A stretch of DNA of 64,000 nucleotides from Akkermansia sp. (GTDB taxonomy: Bacteria > Verrucomicrobiota > Verrucomicrobiia > Verrucomicrobiales > Akkermansiaceae). Positions 40,545-49,542 of this stretch are shown here, in pieces (the stretch's first letter is position 1; each line of letters starts with the position of its first letter). A program made the position numbers and the translations under genes. Under the pieces are notes generated by a model. The model was not told the DNA's origin. It did no database searches and was given only the letters and a program-made list of their open reading frames with translations. The stretch is taken from NCBI GenBank assembly GCA_017415995.1, contig JAFQDN010000007.1, positions 36,396 to 100,395 on the forward strand, written 5' to 3'.

Positions 40545-43265
40545 ATGAGTGAAACTAGAATTCGCCCGGTGGACGTGGCAGAGGAGGTCTCCCGCAGCTT
40601 CCTGGACTACTCCATGTCCGTCATTATTTCCCGTGCTTTGCCGGATGCGCGAGATGGCCTCAAGCCCTCCCAACGCCGTGTTTTGTATGCCATGCATGAG
40701 CTCGGGCTTGTGCCCTCCAAGGGTACCATCAAGTGTGGTAAAATCGTGGGTGATACCATCGGTAACTACCACCCGCACGGTGACCAGTCTGCCTACGGTA
40801 CGCTGGTGACTATGGCACAGCCTTGGAACATGCGCGATGTGTTGGTGCAGGGACAGGGTAACTTCGGTACCCCGGAAGGTGACCCTCCTGCAGCCATGCG
40901 TTACACGGAGGCCAAACTCAGCCACTTGGGTGTAGCCCTCATGGATGACTTGGATAAGGATACCGTGGATTTCCAGCCGAACTACGACAACCGCCTTACA
41001 GAGCCCGTGGTGTTCCCCTCTGCATTCCCCAACCTGCTGGTGAACGGCGGTACGGGTATTGCGGTGGGCATGGCTACCAACATGGCTCCTCACAATTTGG
41101 GTGAGGTTGTGGACGGCATTTGCGCCTTCATTGATAACCCCATGATTACCTCCGAGGCATTGCGTGCCTACATCAAGGGTCCGGACTTCCCGACCGGTGG
41201 CTATATTCTCGGTTACAAGGGGATTGACAGCTACTTCCGTACCGGGCGTGGCAGCGTGCGCATGCGTGGTAAGATTGAGGTTGTTAACAATGAGAACGGG
41301 CGTGAGTTCCTGCATATTTCCGACGTCCCGTACGGCGTAAACCGCGCCGTGTTGCAAGAGCGCATTGCTGAGCTGGTGCGTGATAAGGTGATTACCGACA
41401 TTGCCGGTATGCGCGACCTGACGGACTACATTGAAATTGAGCTCAAGCGAGATGCCCGCCCGCAGGTGGTCATCAATCAGCTCTACAAGCTCACCAGCAT
41501 GGATACCTCGTTCTCCGTCAATATGCTGGCCATTCATGAGGGGCGCCCCAAGGTGCTCACCATGAAGGATGCCATCAACTTTTACGTGGAACACCGCCGC
41601 GAGGTGGTGGTGCGTCGCACAAAGTTCCTGCTGCGTAAGGCCGAGGATCGCGCCGAGGTGTTGGAGGCCTACCTCATTGCTTTGGCGAATCTGGATGAGT
41701 TCATCCGCATCATCCGTGAGTCCCGCAACCGTGAGGAGGCTCGCAACAAACTTATGGCTTTCCGATTCCCGGTGGAGCTTGCCCGTGGGCTCGGTATCCT
41801 CATCCATAGCCAGCCTTCCGTTCAGGGGGACTCCTACATCTTTACGGAGCGCCAAGTCAACGCTATTCTGGATTTGCGCCTCTACCAGCTCACTGCTCTG
41901 GAGAATGATAAGATTTCCGATGAGTACAAAAAACTGCTGGAGATTATCGAGGACTACTTGGACATCTTGGCTAATGAGGCTCGTGTGCTCGGCATCGTGA
42001 AGGATGAGCTGCGCACCATCAAGGAGAAGTACGCCACTCCGCGCATGACCCACATCATCCCGTTTGAGGGTGATATGGCCATTGAGGACCTCATCCCCAA
42101 TGACTCCATGATTGTGACGATTACGCACAGCGGGTACATCAAGCGCACCAACTCCGATGAGTACCGCTTGCAGGCTCGTGGCGGTAAGGGTATCAAGGCT
42201 GCCACCACCAAGAGCAAGAAGGATGCTAATGATTACGTGGAGCACCTTTTCGCAGCCCAGAATCATGACTACATCATGTTCTTCACCAACACCGGCCGTG
42301 TGTACGTGGAACGCGTGTATGAGATTGATGAGGCCGCTCGCAGTGCCCAAGGTCGTTCCATCAAGAACTTGCTGGATATGCAGACCGAGGAGCGCATCGC
42401 CGCCATTTTGCGCTTGGAGCGCAAGGTGAGCGAGGACGGCAAGGACATCACCTTCGCGGAGGGATCCGGTAATGTGGTATTTGCCACCAAGGACGGTACC
42501 GTAAAGAAGACTTCCCTCCATGATTTCGTCAACTACCGCAAGGCCGGTATCATTGCCATTAATCTGGAGGAGGGTAACTCCCTCGTCAACGCCGTGCTCA
42601 CCACCGGTGAGCAAGATGTCATCATCGTTACCCATAACGGTATGAGCATTCGCTTCTCCGAGCGCCAGATGCGTACCCAAGGCCGCAACACCATCGGTGT
42701 GCGTGGCATCAAACTCCGTGAGGGTGATTACGTGGTGGCCATGGCCGTGGTGCCTGAGGGCGAAACTGCCGTTCCTGCCGCAGATGACGCCGAGGATGCC
42801 GCTGAAGTACTGAACGAAGAGACGGAATCCGCGGAGGACAGCGCGGATGATACCTCCTCCGCATACTCCCTCCTTGTGGTGTCCGAGAATGGCCTGGGCA
42901 AGCGTACCAAGTTTGCCGCCTACCGTCTCCAGAGCCGTGGCGGTATTGGTATCAAGACCATGAACTGCACGGAGAAGACCGGCCTGGTTGTATCTGCCTC
43001 CACCGTAACGGATGCCGATGAGCTTATGATTATGACCAGCGGCGGTCAGTCCGTGCGCATGAAGGTCAACACCATCCGTGAGACCGGCCGTACGGCCCAA
43101 GGTGTCAAGCTCATTACTCTTAATGATAAGGAGGCTATTCAGGAGATTACCCTTGTCATCCCCGATGACGAGGATGACAATGCTGATGCCCCCGAGGATG
43201 AGGAGGGCGCTGACTCCGCAGAGGCTCCGGTAGCTGATGCCACCGAGGAACCCGCTCAGGAGTAA
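40545..43265 (+). CDS. gyrA: DNA gyrase subunit A, with non-canonical QRDR residues
   Basis: A 906-residue DNA-cleaving gyrase subunit. The catalytic tyrosine is Tyr120 in A-A-M-R-Y-T-E. The C-terminal beta-pinwheel has a GyrA-box-like Q-A-R-G-G-K-G-I, which separates gyrase from topoisomerase IV. In the quinolone-resistance region the usual H-G-D-S-A-V-Y-D reads H-G-D-Q-S-A-Y-G. Gln81 therefore replaces the Ser83 equivalent and Gly85 the Asp87 equivalent (codons at 40785 and 40797). Two acidic segments (about 743-775 and the last 35 residues) are additions, the second resembling the regulatory acidic tail of E. coli GyrA. Confidence 0.97.
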   Translation: MSETRIRPVDVAEEVSRSFLDYSMSVIISRALPDARDGLKPSQRRVLYAMHELGLVPSKGTIKCGKIVGDTIGNYHPHGDQSAYGTLVTMAQPWNMRDVLVQGQGNFGTPEGDPPAAMRYTEAKLSHLGVALMDDLDKDTVDFQPNYDNRLTEPVVFPSAFPNLLVNGGTGIAVGMATNMAPHNLGEVVDGICAFIDNPMITSEALRAYIKGPDFPTGGYILGYKGIDSYFRTGRGSVRMRGKIEVVNNENGREFLHISDVPYGVNRAVLQERIAELVRDKVITDIAGMRDLTDYIEIELKRDARPQVVINQLYKLTSMDTSFSVNMLAIHEGRPKVLTMKDAINFYVEHRREVVVRRTKFLLRKAEDRAEVLEAYLIALANLDEFIRIIRESRNREEARNKLMAFRFPVELARGLGILIHSQPSVQGDSYIFTERQVNAILDLRLYQLTALENDKISDEYKKLLEIIEDYLDILANEARVLGIVKDELRTIKEKYATPRMTHIIPFEGDMAIEDLIPNDSMIVTITHSGYIKRTNSDEYRLQARGGKGIKAATTKSKKDANDYVEHLFAAQNHDYIMFFTNTGRVYVERVYEIDEAARSAQGRSIKNLLDMQTEERIAAILRLERKVSEDGKDITFAEGSGNVVFATKDGTVKKTSLHDFVNYRKAGIIAINLEEGNSLVNAVLTTGEQDVIIVTHNGMSIRFSERQMRTQGRNTIGVRGIKLREGDYVVAMAVVPEGETAVPAADDAEDAAEVLNEETESAEDSADDTSSAYSLLVVSENGLGKRTKFAAYRLQSRGGIGIKTMNCTEKTGLVVSASTVTDADELMIMTSGGQSVRMKVNTIRETGRTAQGVKLITLNDKEAIQEITLVIPDDEDDNADAPEDEEGADSAEAPVADATEEPAQE

Positions 43266-43294
43266 GCTTTTTACCGATTCTTTCTGAGCTTCCG

Positions 43295-43331
43295 GCCCCT
43301 CCCTTATGCCGCATCGGCGTATGGGAGGGGC
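43295..43331 (+). terminator. gyrB-gyrA terminator
   Basis: A 17-bp stem (one mismatch, one G-T pair) with a CAT loop joins GCCCCTCCC to GGGAGGGGC, followed by a short TTTGC. Confidence 0.8.
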
Positions 43332-43521
43332 TTTGCATAGATGAGGTGCCGTATGCACCTCATTTAATGCAAGGGAGGCTTACGCACCCCATCTCCATCA
43401 TTTGACCCTCCGAAAACGAGAAGTTGATTTTTTTTGAAAAATATGCGAACAGATTTGTCCTTTGCATCGTCTTCTTAACGTAAGCGATACAACTGAACAA
43501 AAAAACGAATCTGTAGTAACA

Positions 43522-44265
43522 ATGAAAAAAACACTTATCACACTCCTGTTAGCCCCGTTAGCTCTTATCAGCTGCGTATCTGATTCCCCGAGCTCAATGA
43601 CATCCCCGACTCCAAGCTCCGAAAAGGCTTTTCGCCTCGGCGCTCAGTATTTTGAGCAGGGGAATTATGCAAAGGCTGTAGAGGTGCTGGCTCCGGCGGC
43701 GGAACATGGTGATGGCGACTCTCAAACCTTGTTGGGTTTGTGTTATGAGTGCGGTAAGGGGGTGCCACGCTCTGCATCCACCGCTTTTGCATGGTACAGC
43801 AAGGCTGCTGATGCCGGGTTTATGCGTGCGCAGTATTTGCTTGCAACCCTCTACTATAAGGGGGAAGGCGTAGCAAAGAATTATGAACAAGCTGCCATGT
43901 GGTATCGCAAATCTGCGGATAATGGTTATGCTCTTTCTCAGGTTATGCTTGGCGCATGTTATGCGTTGGGTCGTGGGGTGCCCAAGGATTATGACCAAGC
44001 CTTTATCTTGTTCCGCAAGGCTGCTGAGCAGGGGAATGATAAGGGACAGTGCTTCTTGGCTTTTTGTTATTATAAGGGGATAGGGGTTGACAAATCTGTA
44101 TCCGCAGCGCGCTCTTGGTACCGCAAGTCGGCGGCTCAGGGTAATCAACTGGCTAAGCGGGAGCTGCGCAAACTTTCCACGCCTAAAAAATCCCCCGCCA
44201 AGCCCACCGGGGAAAGCGAGGCCGAGGACTCCGTCATGGGGACCTTCAACACCTTGGGAAGCTGA
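43522..44265 (+). CDS. Sel1-repeat lipoprotein
   Basis: A 247-residue lipoprotein with lipobox L-I-S-C near residue 17. A Ser/Pro linker is followed by about four or five Sel1-like repeats, each with the A-x-x-x-L-G-x-x-Y and G-x-G-V-x-K/P signature (for example G-V-A-K-N-Y-E-Q-A). Sel1 repeats are helical protein-binding scaffolds. A low-complexity basic C-terminus ends the protein. A second Sel1 protein of different origin follows 121 nt later, so this is a small cluster of adaptor-type envelope proteins. Confidence 0.85.
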   Translation: MKKTLITLLLAPLALISCVSDSPSSMTSPTPSSEKAFRLGAQYFEQGNYAKAVEVLAPAAEHGDGDSQTLLGLCYECGKGVPRSASTAFAWYSKAADAGFMRAQYLLATLYYKGEGVAKNYEQAAMWYRKSADNGYALSQVMLGACYALGRGVPKDYDQAFILFRKAAEQGNDKGQCFLAFCYYKGIGVDKSVSAARSWYRKSAAQGNQLAKRELRKLSTPKKSPAKPTGESEAEDSVMGTFNTLGS

Positions 44266-44386
44266 GCTCCCCTCACCATGGAAAATTTGATTGACGATTT
44301 TGCAAAAAAAGTACTGAACGATTTTGCCATTTATCACATCAACATGGTGTAAGCCTCTATTATTAACATCCGTAATCCGCCATAAC

Positions 44387-45157
44387 ATGAAAAAGCGCCT
44401 TCTTTTCCGTTATATTGCAGCCGCAGTTGCAGCCGTGCCCTCTATGGCGCATGGTTCTGTTGCCTCGCCTGTTACAGACTCTGCGCCGGCCTTGTATGCC
44501 CGCGGGGTGGAGCTTATGGAAAAGGAGGAGGGGGCTGCGGCATATGCCTATTTCCGCGCTGCTGCGGAGAAAGACTATGCCGCAGCTCAGTACAAATTAG
44601 GGGTTTGTTATGATATCGGTTGCGGTGTTGCGCCGGATTATGCTACGGCTGCCGCTTGGTATCGCAAGGCTGCAGAGCAGGGGTATGCTGATGCTCAGTT
44701 CAATTTGGCTTGCTGCTATGAGCTCGGGCAAGGGGTGGAGCAGTCCATCTCTCAGGCCGTCTATTGGTACCGCCGTGCTGCGCAGCAAGGTGATGCCCAA
44801 GCTCAGTTCAACTTGGCGGATTGCTATTACATGGGTCATGGGGTGGAGCAGTCTGCCCTCATCGCCCTCGGCTGGTTTTCTCAGGCTGCCGAGCAAGGCC
44901 ATGTGGATGCGCAGGTAAACCTCGGTATTTATTACGCCGTGTCTCGTAGTGGTAGCTATGCTGAGAAGGGCGCCGTTTTCTGGCTGCGTAAAGCTGCTAA
45001 CCAGGGTGATGAGGAGGCTGCGCGCATGATCTACACTCATTTTGAGCCCATCCCCTATATCCCCACGGTGCGCTTCCGCCACTTTGTGGCCGATTCCTTG
45101 CACGCTCTTCATGCAATTTTGAGTGACTCGGCGTGCTCTGCCCCTCTTCTCCACTGA
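44387..45157 (+). CDS. Exported Sel1-repeat protein
   Basis: A 256-residue protein with a signal peptide (residues 1-25) and about five Sel1-like repeats. Units such as A-A-x-W-Y-R-K-A-A-E-Q-G-Y-A-D-A-Q-F-N-L-A and Y-E-L-G-Q-G-V-E-Q-S recur at 36-residue spacing. It is not a lipoprotein, unlike its upstream neighbour. The C-terminal 45 residues lack repeats. It lies directly upstream of the tRNA-Leu gene. As in many bacterial Sel1 proteins, a role in envelope protein interaction is an inference. Confidence 0.85.
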   Translation: MKKRLLFRYIAAAVAAVPSMAHGSVASPVTDSAPALYARGVELMEKEEGAAAYAYFRAAAEKDYAAAQYKLGVCYDIGCGVAPDYATAAAWYRKAAEQGYADAQFNLACCYELGQGVEQSISQAVYWYRRAAQQGDAQAQFNLADCYYMGHGVEQSALIALGWFSQAAEQGHVDAQVNLGIYYAVSRSGSYAEKGAVFWLRKAANQGDEEAARMIYTHFEPIPYIPTVRFRHFVADSLHALHAILSDSACSAPLLH

Positions 45158-45227
45158 TTGCTTTTGCTTTTTTTTGCCGTTCTGCATACAAAAAAGCAAA
45201 AAAAATCACTTTTTTACAAAAAAAGGC

Positions 45228-45256
45228 TTGCATTGGAACAGAAATTCATGTAGAAT
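45228..45256 (+). promoter_or_regulatory. Predicted tRNA-Leu promoter
   Basis: TTGCAT (45228-45233), a 17-bp spacer and TAGAAT (45251-45256). The tRNA starts 28 nt after the -10. Confidence 0.7.
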
Positions 45257-45283
45257 GCCCCCGCACCAAGTGCAAAGTCCGAT

Positions 45284-45365
<82 letters not shown>

Positions 45366-45373
45366 GCCTTAAT

Positions 45374-45417
45374 AATCAAGGAGTTACGAGTTTTTCTTGT
45401 GGCTCCTTGATTTTTTT
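45374..45417 (+). terminator. Intrinsic terminator of tRNA-Leu and insertion site of the group II intron
   Basis: AATCAAGGAG (45374-45383) pairs with CTCCTTGATT (45403-45412) and runs into seven T residues (45411-45417). The intron begins with the next base, the typical location for class IIC introns. Confidence 0.9.
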
Positions 45418-46063
45418 GTGTACGTCAGGCATGACGCGTAACTGGGGAGGAAGTCCCCAATGAGCCGCTGACAGGGCGGAATCAAATAGCCAAAGGCAAC
45501 TGCGCCACAGTAATGTGGGGTGGGAAGGAAGCCGGAGGCGAAACACAGACAGGATGAACAAGAACCGAATACAAGGCCAAAGCGCACGAGGTGAGGCAGC
45601 ACTGGATGCTTACGCCCGATACTCTGTCAAGAGTGCGAATGGTAAATTCGGCTTGCACTGTGTGAAAGCTGCGTGCCTTATCCTGAGAGACCCTACTAAA
45701 GCGTGAAAGCGCTGCGGAGTAATCTGTCTGTAGGGAACCAGCAGAAGCCATAGTACCACCAAAACGAACAACCCCGGTGGGAAGGGCTGAATCCGGCGTG
45801 GGCAACCACTCGAATCTTAGAACATATAGCAGCAGAGCCAAGAAGTGTTGAAATGTACGAAGCCTCGACCGAGGAAGGGAAAGCGGTGAAAGTCCGAATC
45901 CATGTAACGGTGCGGAGGAGTTGTCAGGGTATCCGGCGAGGAGAGATAAAGGAGTTGCGGCAGGAACATCGGTTCCGGGACTAATCACACGCCGAGAAAC
46001 CGCCGTATGCCATAAATGGCATGTACGGTGGTGTGAGAGGGGACGAAAGTCCCCCTACACGAT
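45418..46063 (+). mobile_element. ORF-less class IIC group II intron
   Basis: The 646-nt element begins GTGTACGTC immediately after the terminator T tract and ends CTACACGAT. Domain V (45999-46032, 34 nt) has the stem ACCGCC...GGTGGT with a CGC catalytic triad, the form known in class IIC introns such as the Oceanobacillus one. The domain III to IV junction (CAGCAGAAGCCATAGTACC near 45736) and GTGTGAG after domain V also match that class. The domain IV region (about 45790-45990) has no reverse transcriptase; only about 230 nt remain where 1.3 kb would be usual. Splicing would need a maturase supplied in trans. Confidence 0.82.
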
Positions 46064-46090
46064 TAATTCTCGTCAAGTTATAAACTGGCG

Positions 46091-46618
46091 TCATTTTCCC
46101 GTATTAGGCAATATATGATACTCCCTCACAATTCTTATAAAACTGGGCGACTCTTTTACAATGCCAAAATAATCGTCCCACAGCTTAAATTCTCCCCTAA
46201 TAGACCCTTTGCATGATTTGCTAGACATGTTTATTTCAACAGACTCATGTCTGGAATGGATGCTCAATTTATTTTGTGTTATTGTTATATGTAAAACATC
46301 GCCTACAACGGGAAGTCCCCCTAACAAAATGTCATTAATATATATCTGCACGCATGATTGGCCTACTTTAAAACCTTGTTGATTTACTTGTATATATTCA
46401 TACACTTTGCAAACAATTTTATCGTTCATATGAGAAACCTCGTCTGCTTTTGACTCACATTTTAATATACACATAAACGAAAGAAAAAAAATAACAAGCT
46501 TCAATAAAAAACTATTTAAATGATGATTAGTTGACACGTTATTTTCATTTTTAGAATATTCGGGGTTATATTTTACAAAACCTGAATACATGATTTTTTT
46601 TCGCTCTAATCTCCTCAT
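46091..46618 (-). CDS. AT-rich island ORF, putative membrane-anchored protein
   Basis: A 175-residue frame much richer in A and T than its surroundings. A hydrophobic segment lies at about residues 36-54, ending in a Cys-bearing K-C-E-S that could be a signal peptide or anchor. The remainder is polar with beta-strand pattern. The start may be 46618 or the internal ATG at 46591. No family is recognised. It lies between the intron and the IS4 element and is probably horizontally acquired cargo. Confidence 0.55.
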   Translation of the reverse strand: MRRLERKKIMYSGFVKYNPEYSKNENNVSTNHHLNSFLLKLVIFFLSFMCILKCESKADEVSHMNDKIVCKVYEYIQVNQQGFKVGQSCVQIYINDILLGGLPVVGDVLHITITQNKLSIHSRHESVEINMSSKSCKGSIRGEFKLWDDYFGIVKESPSFIRIVREYHILPNTGK

Positions 46619-46871
46619 ATAAACTTTCGCATAACATAATTTTCGAGACTTGTCAAACTAATTTTTTCTCAAATCGGCGCAGTTTGTTTTTGCATGGGCA
46701 GATTCAAATCCACGACACCCGTAGGGTGGAGTGGGCAAACCTTATTCCCCTCGGCGTTTGACTGGAAGCCCGAAGAAGTTGTTACCTCCGATTTGGTAGC
46801 CGGTGGCTTTCCAACTGATATGTGTGAGGGTGGGGTAAACCTCGCCATTCCACTTGTATCCGCTATCGAGT
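46619..46871. other. Spacer with degenerate reading-frame remnant
   Basis: No intact gene is visible. Between about 46690 and 46860 both strands contain frames of 60-70 codons with protein-like composition. One minus frame reads G-E-V-Y-P-T-L-T-H-I-S-W-K-A-T-G and N-N-F-F-G-L-P-V before a stop. This may be the end of a gene cut by the adjacent IS, but I cannot name it. Confidence 0.3.
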
Positions 46872-46886
46872 CATAGCTGTCCAAAA
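46872..46886. repeat. Left terminal inverted repeat of the IS4-type element
   Basis: CATAGCTGTCCAAAA, matching the reverse complement at 48256-48270 in all 15 positions. Confidence 0.85.
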
Positions 46887-46999
46887 AGCGATCTAAAGAA
46901 AGAGGGGGTTATGAGGAGAAAAATATCAACGAAATAAAAGAAAACAAAAATGGAGATTGCGTTCTGGGGTGCCAGCTATTAAACTGGCGGTGCAAAAAA

Positions 47000-48202
47000 A
47001 TGAACCAATCTCCGAACAGTAACCTACCATTGTGTGCACAACTTGTCAATGATTTGATAAGCCATACTGCATTTTCTTCCATTGTCAAGACTTGCAATTC
47101 TGACAGAAATACCAAAAAGTTCAACTCCTGGAATCACCTTGTATGGATGACTCTCAGTCATATTGCCGGTTGCAGAGGTATTCGAGATATCGCCGGGCTT
47201 ATGAGCAGCTTACAAGGAAGCATCAACCACTTAGGCGGGCAGCAGGCACCCTCGAAGTCCACCATTGCTTATCAGAATCACCATCGCAGCTGGAAGGTAT
47301 TCCGTGATGCCTATTATGAAATCAGAAAATCTTTGGGACAGCATCTCAAACAGGGTTACAACATTCCGGAAGTACACAGACGCATCAAGCTTTTGGATTC
47401 CTCCACTATCACACTCTCGCTCAATTCCTTTCCTTGGGCGACGTATCAACACGAAAAAGGAGGCATTAAACTGCACACAGTATTGGATTTTGAGCAGTCA
47501 ACCCCGGATTTTGTACATTTGACAAACGGCAATGTTCCGGACTGTATAGCAGCCCGAGAGATTAATCTGCCTAAAGGCTGCATCGTGGTTGCAGACCGGG
47601 GATATGTGGATTTTAAGCTCCTGCAACATTGGGACAGCTGCGGTGTCAAGTTTGTAGTTCGCCACACCAAAAGCATCAATTTCCAAACCATCCAAGAGTG
47701 GGATTTGCCAGAAGAACATCAAAATGTGCTCAAGGATGAGGTCATCGCTATGCAAGGTGAGCAAAGCAAAATCTACAAAGATATCCTGCGGCGCGTTGTG
47801 GCGCACAACGATGATGGAAATTATGATGTTGAGCTACTCAGCAATGATTTTGAGCTAGACTGTCACCAAATTGCAGCTCTTTACAGAGATCGCTGGTACA
47901 TTGAAAGCTTTTTCAAAGAAATCAAGCAACTATTGCGAATTAAAAGCTTTATGGGAACAAGTGCGAATGCTGTGTTAATCCAAGTCTGGACGGCAATGAT
48001 AGCATTCCTGCTGGTTAGATATCTTCAAACACTTGCAAAACAGAAAGAAATTAAGTGGAATACATCCAATCTTGTTGTTTTTTTACGGCTGAATTTACTC
48101 AATAAAACCAATCTATGGTATTGGCTTTACAACCCATATAAGAGCATACATGCAAAGCCCCCTGATTTGCACCAGGGGGATCTATTTGCAAGAAACGGCT
48201 GA
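47000..48202 (+). CDS. IS4-family DDE transposase
   Basis: A 400-residue transposase. The DDE residues sit in L-L-D-S-S-T-I (first Asp), V-V-A-D-R-G-Y-V-D (second Asp) and Y-R-D-R-W-Y-I-E-S-F-F-K-E-I-K (Glu in the Y-x2-R-x3-E-x6-K signature of IS4). An N-terminal helical region binds DNA; the C-terminal domain has hydrophobic helices. Length and motifs are intact, so the enzyme is probably active. Confidence 0.95.
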   Translation: MNQSPNSNLPLCAQLVNDLISHTAFSSIVKTCNSDRNTKKFNSWNHLVWMTLSHIAGCRGIRDIAGLMSSLQGSINHLGGQQAPSKSTIAYQNHHRSWKVFRDAYYEIRKSLGQHLKQGYNIPEVHRRIKLLDSSTITLSLNSFPWATYQHEKGGIKLHTVLDFEQSTPDFVHLTNGNVPDCIAAREINLPKGCIVVADRGYVDFKLLQHWDSCGVKFVVRHTKSINFQTIQEWDLPEEHQNVLKDEVIAMQGEQSKIYKDILRRVVAHNDDGNYDVELLSNDFELDCHQIAALYRDRWYIESFFKEIKQLLRIKSFMGTSANAVLIQVWTAMIAFLLVRYLQTLAKQKEIKWNTSNLVVFLRLNLLNKTNLWYWLYNPYKSIHAKPPDLHQGDLFARNG

Positions 48203-48255
48203 TGATTTTCGCTATCCTTTGATATAGGTATGCTCTACTTTTGGGTGCATACCTA

Positions 48256-48270
48256 TTTTGGACAGCTATG
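48256..48270. repeat. Right terminal inverted repeat of the IS4-type element
   Basis: TTTTGGACAGCTATG, the perfect reverse complement of the left repeat. Confidence 0.85.
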
Positions 48271-48564
48271 CTCCGCTACAAAATCGCCAAAAAATTAGGA
48301 TTGACAATCATCGCAAAAAGCAGTAACTTAACCACAGCTCCAAGCATCGGCTCCAAAATTCCTTAAACAACATAGCCGGTGGTCAGAAAACGGGGCGCAC
48401 CTCAAATTATAGTTTCTAATTTTTAATTATACCAACGCGTATGGAGTAATAATGATACAAAAAAAGTATAGCATCACGCCAGATGTACAGAAATAATGGA
48501 GATCTTAAATCATTATTTCCGAAGTTTCGAAAAGTAACGATGTAAAATCAGAATACATGATTAT
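48271..48564. other. AT-rich spacer without a recognisable gene
   Basis: About 294 bp between the IS and the next ORF, dominated by A and T. I see no conserved gene, hairpin or promoter that I can support. Confidence 0.5.
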
Positions 48565-49488
48565 ATGAATATTGATAAAATATATTCAATTCCCCTTTGG
48601 GAAGAAATTTCAGTAATTGTTGGATGTGGAAAGGAAATATACGCATTGAAAGAAGGGGAAATACAGCACTTAAAAGAGTTACCGCCAGCTGCATGCGAAT
48701 ATTCAAATTGGGCAGGATTTTTCAAAATATTTCATAAAAAACAAAAAAATGATTTTCCAACAAATGAGCACAAGGGGATTCTTTTGGGCGGATATTACTC
48801 GGAAGTCGATTCTATATATTTTTTTGAGAATGGTGCTACTATATACATAATACATAAGAATCTTGGATTAAGAAAAAATATATATTTTTTTACTGAAGAA
48901 CATTCCCGTCGTATAGGCCTTGTTTTGCATGCTATAAAAAGCAATCATATGTATAAAGAGATAGGAATATCTTCATTCGAAGACTATCCTTTTAATCGTT
49001 CATATATTGTATTTCCCGGATTTGTAGAACAAAAGCATATAATGCAGCGATATCCTATACTGACAAACGAACAAACAAGATCGATAGATTTTGTGCAGGG
49101 ATATTTGCATCCTGACAAAAACCCGAATGAAGTTGAGCCTTTTATCAACATTCCTAAGTATATATGCGAATTGATGAATGTAAATTTTAATTTTTCTCGT
49201 TGGTATTCTTTTTTTACTAAAGATGATACAAGCCATAGCTATAGCAATTGCGTCCACCCTTTCTTTAAAGAAGGTAAATGCATAGCAGAAATTATTATAA
49301 TCAATAATTGCGAGTTAGATGTTTTTGAGTATTTTCCATACTTTGACAGCTATGTTTTGACTATTAGATATAATCCGGAATGGCAATTATATATCTCTAA
49401 TATTATTCGAATAATAACGTCAAGACATCCTAACATTGTGACGTTGCCTTATCACCTTTGTGAAGCATCATATCACAATGATTTTTAA
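48565..49488 (+). CDS. AT-rich island ORF of unknown function
   Basis: A 307-residue protein with strongly AT-biased codons (many Ile, Lys, Asn, Phe). No signal peptide or membrane segment is clear. The body alternates beta strands and aromatic residues, with a region of Y-F-F-E-N-G-A-T-I-Y and later F-P-Y-F-D-S-Y-V-L-T-I-R. Size and lack of motifs resemble immunity or cargo proteins of mobile regions, but no match can be claimed. Composition differs sharply from the chromosomal genes, so it is likely recently acquired. Confidence 0.6.
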   Translation: MNIDKIYSIPLWEEISVIVGCGKEIYALKEGEIQHLKELPPAACEYSNWAGFFKIFHKKQKNDFPTNEHKGILLGGYYSEVDSIYFFENGATIYIIHKNLGLRKNIYFFTEEHSRRIGLVLHAIKSNHMYKEIGISSFEDYPFNRSYIVFPGFVEQKHIMQRYPILTNEQTRSIDFVQGYLHPDKNPNEVEPFINIPKYICELMNVNFNFSRWYSFFTKDDTSHSYSNCVHPFFKEGKCIAEIIIINNCELDVFEYFPYFDSYVLTIRYNPEWQLYISNIIRIITSRHPNIVTLPYHLCEASYHNDF

Positions 49489-49529
49489 ACTCCAGCATTT
49501 CTGATATTATGCACCAGTAGATTCTATTC

Positions 49530-49542
49530 GGCACTGCGTCAA
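49530..49542. repeat. 13-bp repeat at the left end of the ISL3 remnant
   Basis: GGCACTGCGTCAA, perfectly inverted at 50254-50266 inside the truncated transposase frame. The left copy sits where an ISL3 terminal repeat is expected, 9 nt before the transposase stop codon. Confidence 0.6.

Larger units (their letters stand above)
46872..48270 (+). mobile_element. IS4-family insertion sequence, apparently complete
   Basis: A 1399-bp element bounded by 15-bp perfect inverted repeats (CATAGCTGTCCAAAA) at 46872-46886 and 48256-48270. A single DDE transposase gene occupies it. No clear target-site duplication can be found in the flanks, which may mean divergence or flank rearrangement. The size and the repeats fit an intact IS4-type element. 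Confidence 0.85.

Noticed and set aside
42728..42910. Short minus-strand frames in the acidic segment of gyrA
   Set aside because: Product of the repetitive acidic codons; no independent gene signals.
44278..44352. 24-codon frame (M-E-N-L-I-D-D-F) between two Sel1 genes
   Set aside because: No ribosome-binding site, signal or conservation evidence; too short to claim.
46694..46876. 60-codon plus frame next to the IS4 left repeat
   Set aside because: Ends in the inverted repeat, has an out-of-frame counterpart on the minus strand, and no start signal; recorded as a remnant only.
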